Positions 5,994 through 6,110 of a stretch of DNA of 6,110 nt are shown here, piece by piece. The position numbers and the translations under genes are program-made. The stretch is from an uncultured Ardenticatenia bacterium. GTDB lineage: Bacteria > Chloroflexota > Anaerolineae > Promineifilales > Promineifilaceae. The notes beneath the pieces were generated by a model that was not told the DNA's origin, ran no database searches, and was given only the letters and a program-made list of their open reading frames with translations. Within the stretch, counting starts at the first letter, position 1, and every line of letters starts with the position of its first letter. The DNA is taken from assembly GCA_937858165.1 (NCBI GenBank), contig CALLZA010000106.1:1-6110 (forward strand), read 5' to 3'.

Positions 5994-6110
5994 AAAAAAA
6001 AAAAACATACACAACGCAAGATACTCGCTACTACGAACCGACTGTGCCAGCCAAGCCATAGCAAATCTGGATGACAACACAAAAGAGAACAGTCTCGGCA
6101 GTATAGAATA
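5994..6110. other. Poly-A run and post-adapter read noise (artefact)
   Basis: Twelve A residues (5994-6005) directly follow the P7 segment, as when a sequencer reads past the end of a template. The remaining 105 bases (6006-6110) have a visibly lower G+C content than the genes, no coding signal and no recognisable element. They are best explained as meaningless base calls at the end of a long read that was not trimmed before assembly. Confidence 0.9.

Noticed and set aside
5655..6080. A minus-strand frame containing FFFQAEDGIRD and SRGLGDVYKRQ
   Set aside because: These peptides are the translated Nextera adapter; the frame is an artefact joined to the antisense of a real gene.
6006..6110. 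A real genomic segment after the adapter
   Set aside because: It follows adapter and poly-A directly, has different composition and no coding or structural signal; read noise is the simpler account.

Overview
The window reads as one end of a high-G+C draft contig from an environmental bacterium, most likely a Chloroflexota member of the Anaerolineae/Caldilineae type. The grounds are circumstantial: a lipoprotein with a Thr-Pro-rich linker before a propeller-like domain, a LuxR-type HTH fused to DUF805, and a short lipid-anchored cytochrome c of a style common in that phylum. There is no rRNA or marker gene, so the assignment is an inference.

Layout. Positions 1-318 are non-coding and carry a hairpin, three copies of the 11-bp palindrome GTGCG-W-CGCAC and a TATAAT box. 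A + strand pair follows with a 4-bp ATGA overlap: an NTF2/SnoaL-like protein (319-699) and a lipoprotein with SPDG motifs (696-1688). After a hairpin-bearing gap comes a LuxR-HTH-DUF805 membrane fusion (1760-2473). An inverted repeat lies between it and a convergent GNAT acetyltransferase on the minus strand (2605-3189). The divergent gap 3190-3387 holds an exact TGTGA-N6-TCACA palindrome just upstream of a TTGCCC-N17-TACAAT promoter. That promoter faces a lipid-anchored monoheme cytochrome c (3388-3801). After 80 bp containing a fourth palindrome copy comes a large fusion gene (3882-5927): membrane anchor or signal peptide, di-heme cytochrome c peroxidase/MauG-like domain, then a parallel beta-helix resembling TIGR03805.

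The last 183 bases are not genomic. Positions 5928-5993 are an Illumina Nextera read-through adapter with an 8-base i7 index, 5994-6005 a poly-A run and 6006-6110 probable read noise. The stop codon that seems to end the fusion gene lies in the index, so that gene is a 3'-truncated partial and its last 13 apparent residues are artefact.

The most interesting biology is the cytochrome pair under a possible Crp/Fnr-family site: a membrane-tethered monoheme cytochrome that could carry electrons to or from an exported di-heme peroxidase physically joined to a beta-helix. This functional link is inferred from order, orientation and domain content.
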